Below are positions 63,655 through 64,000 of a stretch of DNA of 64,000 bases, one piece after another; the first letter of the stretch is position 1, and every line of letters begins with the position of its first letter. Source of the stretch: Orychophragmus violaceus. Taxonomy: Eukaryota > Streptophyta > Magnoliopsida > Brassicales > Brassicaceae. The notes under the pieces were generated by a model that had not been told where the DNA came from, ran no database searches, and saw only the letters and a program-made list of their open reading frames with translations. A program made the translations under genes and the position numbers. The stretch is from assembly GCA_030180135.1 (NCBI GenBank), contig CM058231.1, positions 21,889,034-21,953,033 of the forward strand, given 5' to 3'.

Positions 63655-64000
63655 GGTACAATTGAGTTCTTCCATCAGCACACCCATCGTATGAAGGTTG
63701 ATTTGCGGCTTCTAAAGCTTGGTAAACGGGATCATGGTAGATTGGTACTTGTATATTTTTGGCACCGTCAGGTAACATGTTGAAATCTTCATTGGGATCA
63801 CGAAACTCTTCTATCGGAACTTGCATAGGATATCCAGTCCATGTTTCACCTCCGGCCACGTGATAACTTGTGGAAGCTTCACCGTGATAATGACTTGTAG
63901 ATGCTTCGCCGCCATAGTAACCTTGTTCTCCGTTGTGCGTCCACACATAATAGTTTTCCGTAAAGCCTTTTGACATAATATTTTCCGCCACAGTATAAGC
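63655..64000 (-). pseudogene. Third TNP2 gene, N-terminal part, cut by CACTA-2 end
   Basis: From the window edge the minus strand encodes VAENIMSKGFTENYYVWTHN, typical of the N-terminal region of CACTA TNP2 proteins just after the zinc-type motif. It continues open through PNEDFNMLPDGAKN and GCADGRTQLYP to 63655, where the CACTA terminus starts. So another CACTA element lies to the right and was hit by this one. Confidence 0.7.

Overview
This window looks like heterochromatic, probably pericentromeric, DNA from a flowering plant, most likely a Brassicaceae species. That reading rests on the element families present (Ty3/gypsy gag-protease elements primed by tRNA-Asp, Ty1/copia primed by tRNA-iMet, CACTA/TNP2 elements, tRNA-Arg-primed Tat-like LTRs), on degenerate CCCTAAA telomere-like tracts, and on one fragment resembling a Brassicaceae F-box family. 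I see no intact host gene. Almost everything that can be identified is a transposable element, many nested inside one another. Element names used here (Cop-A/B/C, Gyp-1/2/3, Tat-L, CACTA-1/2) are working labels.

Layout. 1-1909: 3' end of a decayed copia element (Cop-A) with its LTR, inserted in Gyp-1. 1910-6342: Gyp-1, a minus-strand gypsy element with gag and protease and a 1.17-kb 5' LTR. It sits inside CACTA-1 (6343 to about 12909, both genes on the minus strand and broken). About 12911-20557: Cop-B, a copia element with an intact 1325-residue polyprotein and LTRs that look identical, but with both outer ends trimmed. 20559-22322: F-box-like pseudogene cut by a solo Tat-type LTR (20860-22145, TSD CCATG). 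22323-25180: AT-rich, low-copy-looking DNA. 25181-26128: CACTA-like subterminal repeats, then a solo Gyp-1-type LTR (26129-27316, TSD AGTGC). 27317 to about 29400: Gyp-3 gag remnant, PBS and LTR. About 29400-32940: GC-richer non-coding DNA with a 57-bp tandem repeat. 33736-53801: Gyp-2, one gypsy element of about 20 kb bounded by TSD CTCAT. It is swollen by a nested Tat-like element (34898-41181) and by Cop-C (44827-51987, TSD CATGG). 55122-63654: CACTA-2 (Ptta/En/Spm-type gene and TNP2 gene, minus strand). 63655-64000: the start of a third TNP2 gene.

How the parts relate. Cop-B carries all copia functions and could in principle supply them in trans. Cop-A and Cop-C are dead in coding capacity and share an ancestral stop codon, yet Cop-C has nearly identical LTRs. 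Gyp-1 and Gyp-2 appear to encode only gag and protease, with no recognisable reverse transcriptase or integrase next to them, so they would also need a helper.

The main unexplained signals are these. (1) A set of four small hairpins in the transcribed strand of the Gyp-type LTRs; ten of the eleven intact ones have a GNRA tetraloop, and their stems change by compensating substitutions between copies. (2) A paired palindromic CGATCGA cassette repeated through unrelated copia and gypsy LTRs, leaders and even coding sequence. (3) A UAG codon at the same gag/protease position in both gypsy elements. (4) Five similar hairpins in the Cop-C leader. All were read by eye; no alignment, folding or database search was run.
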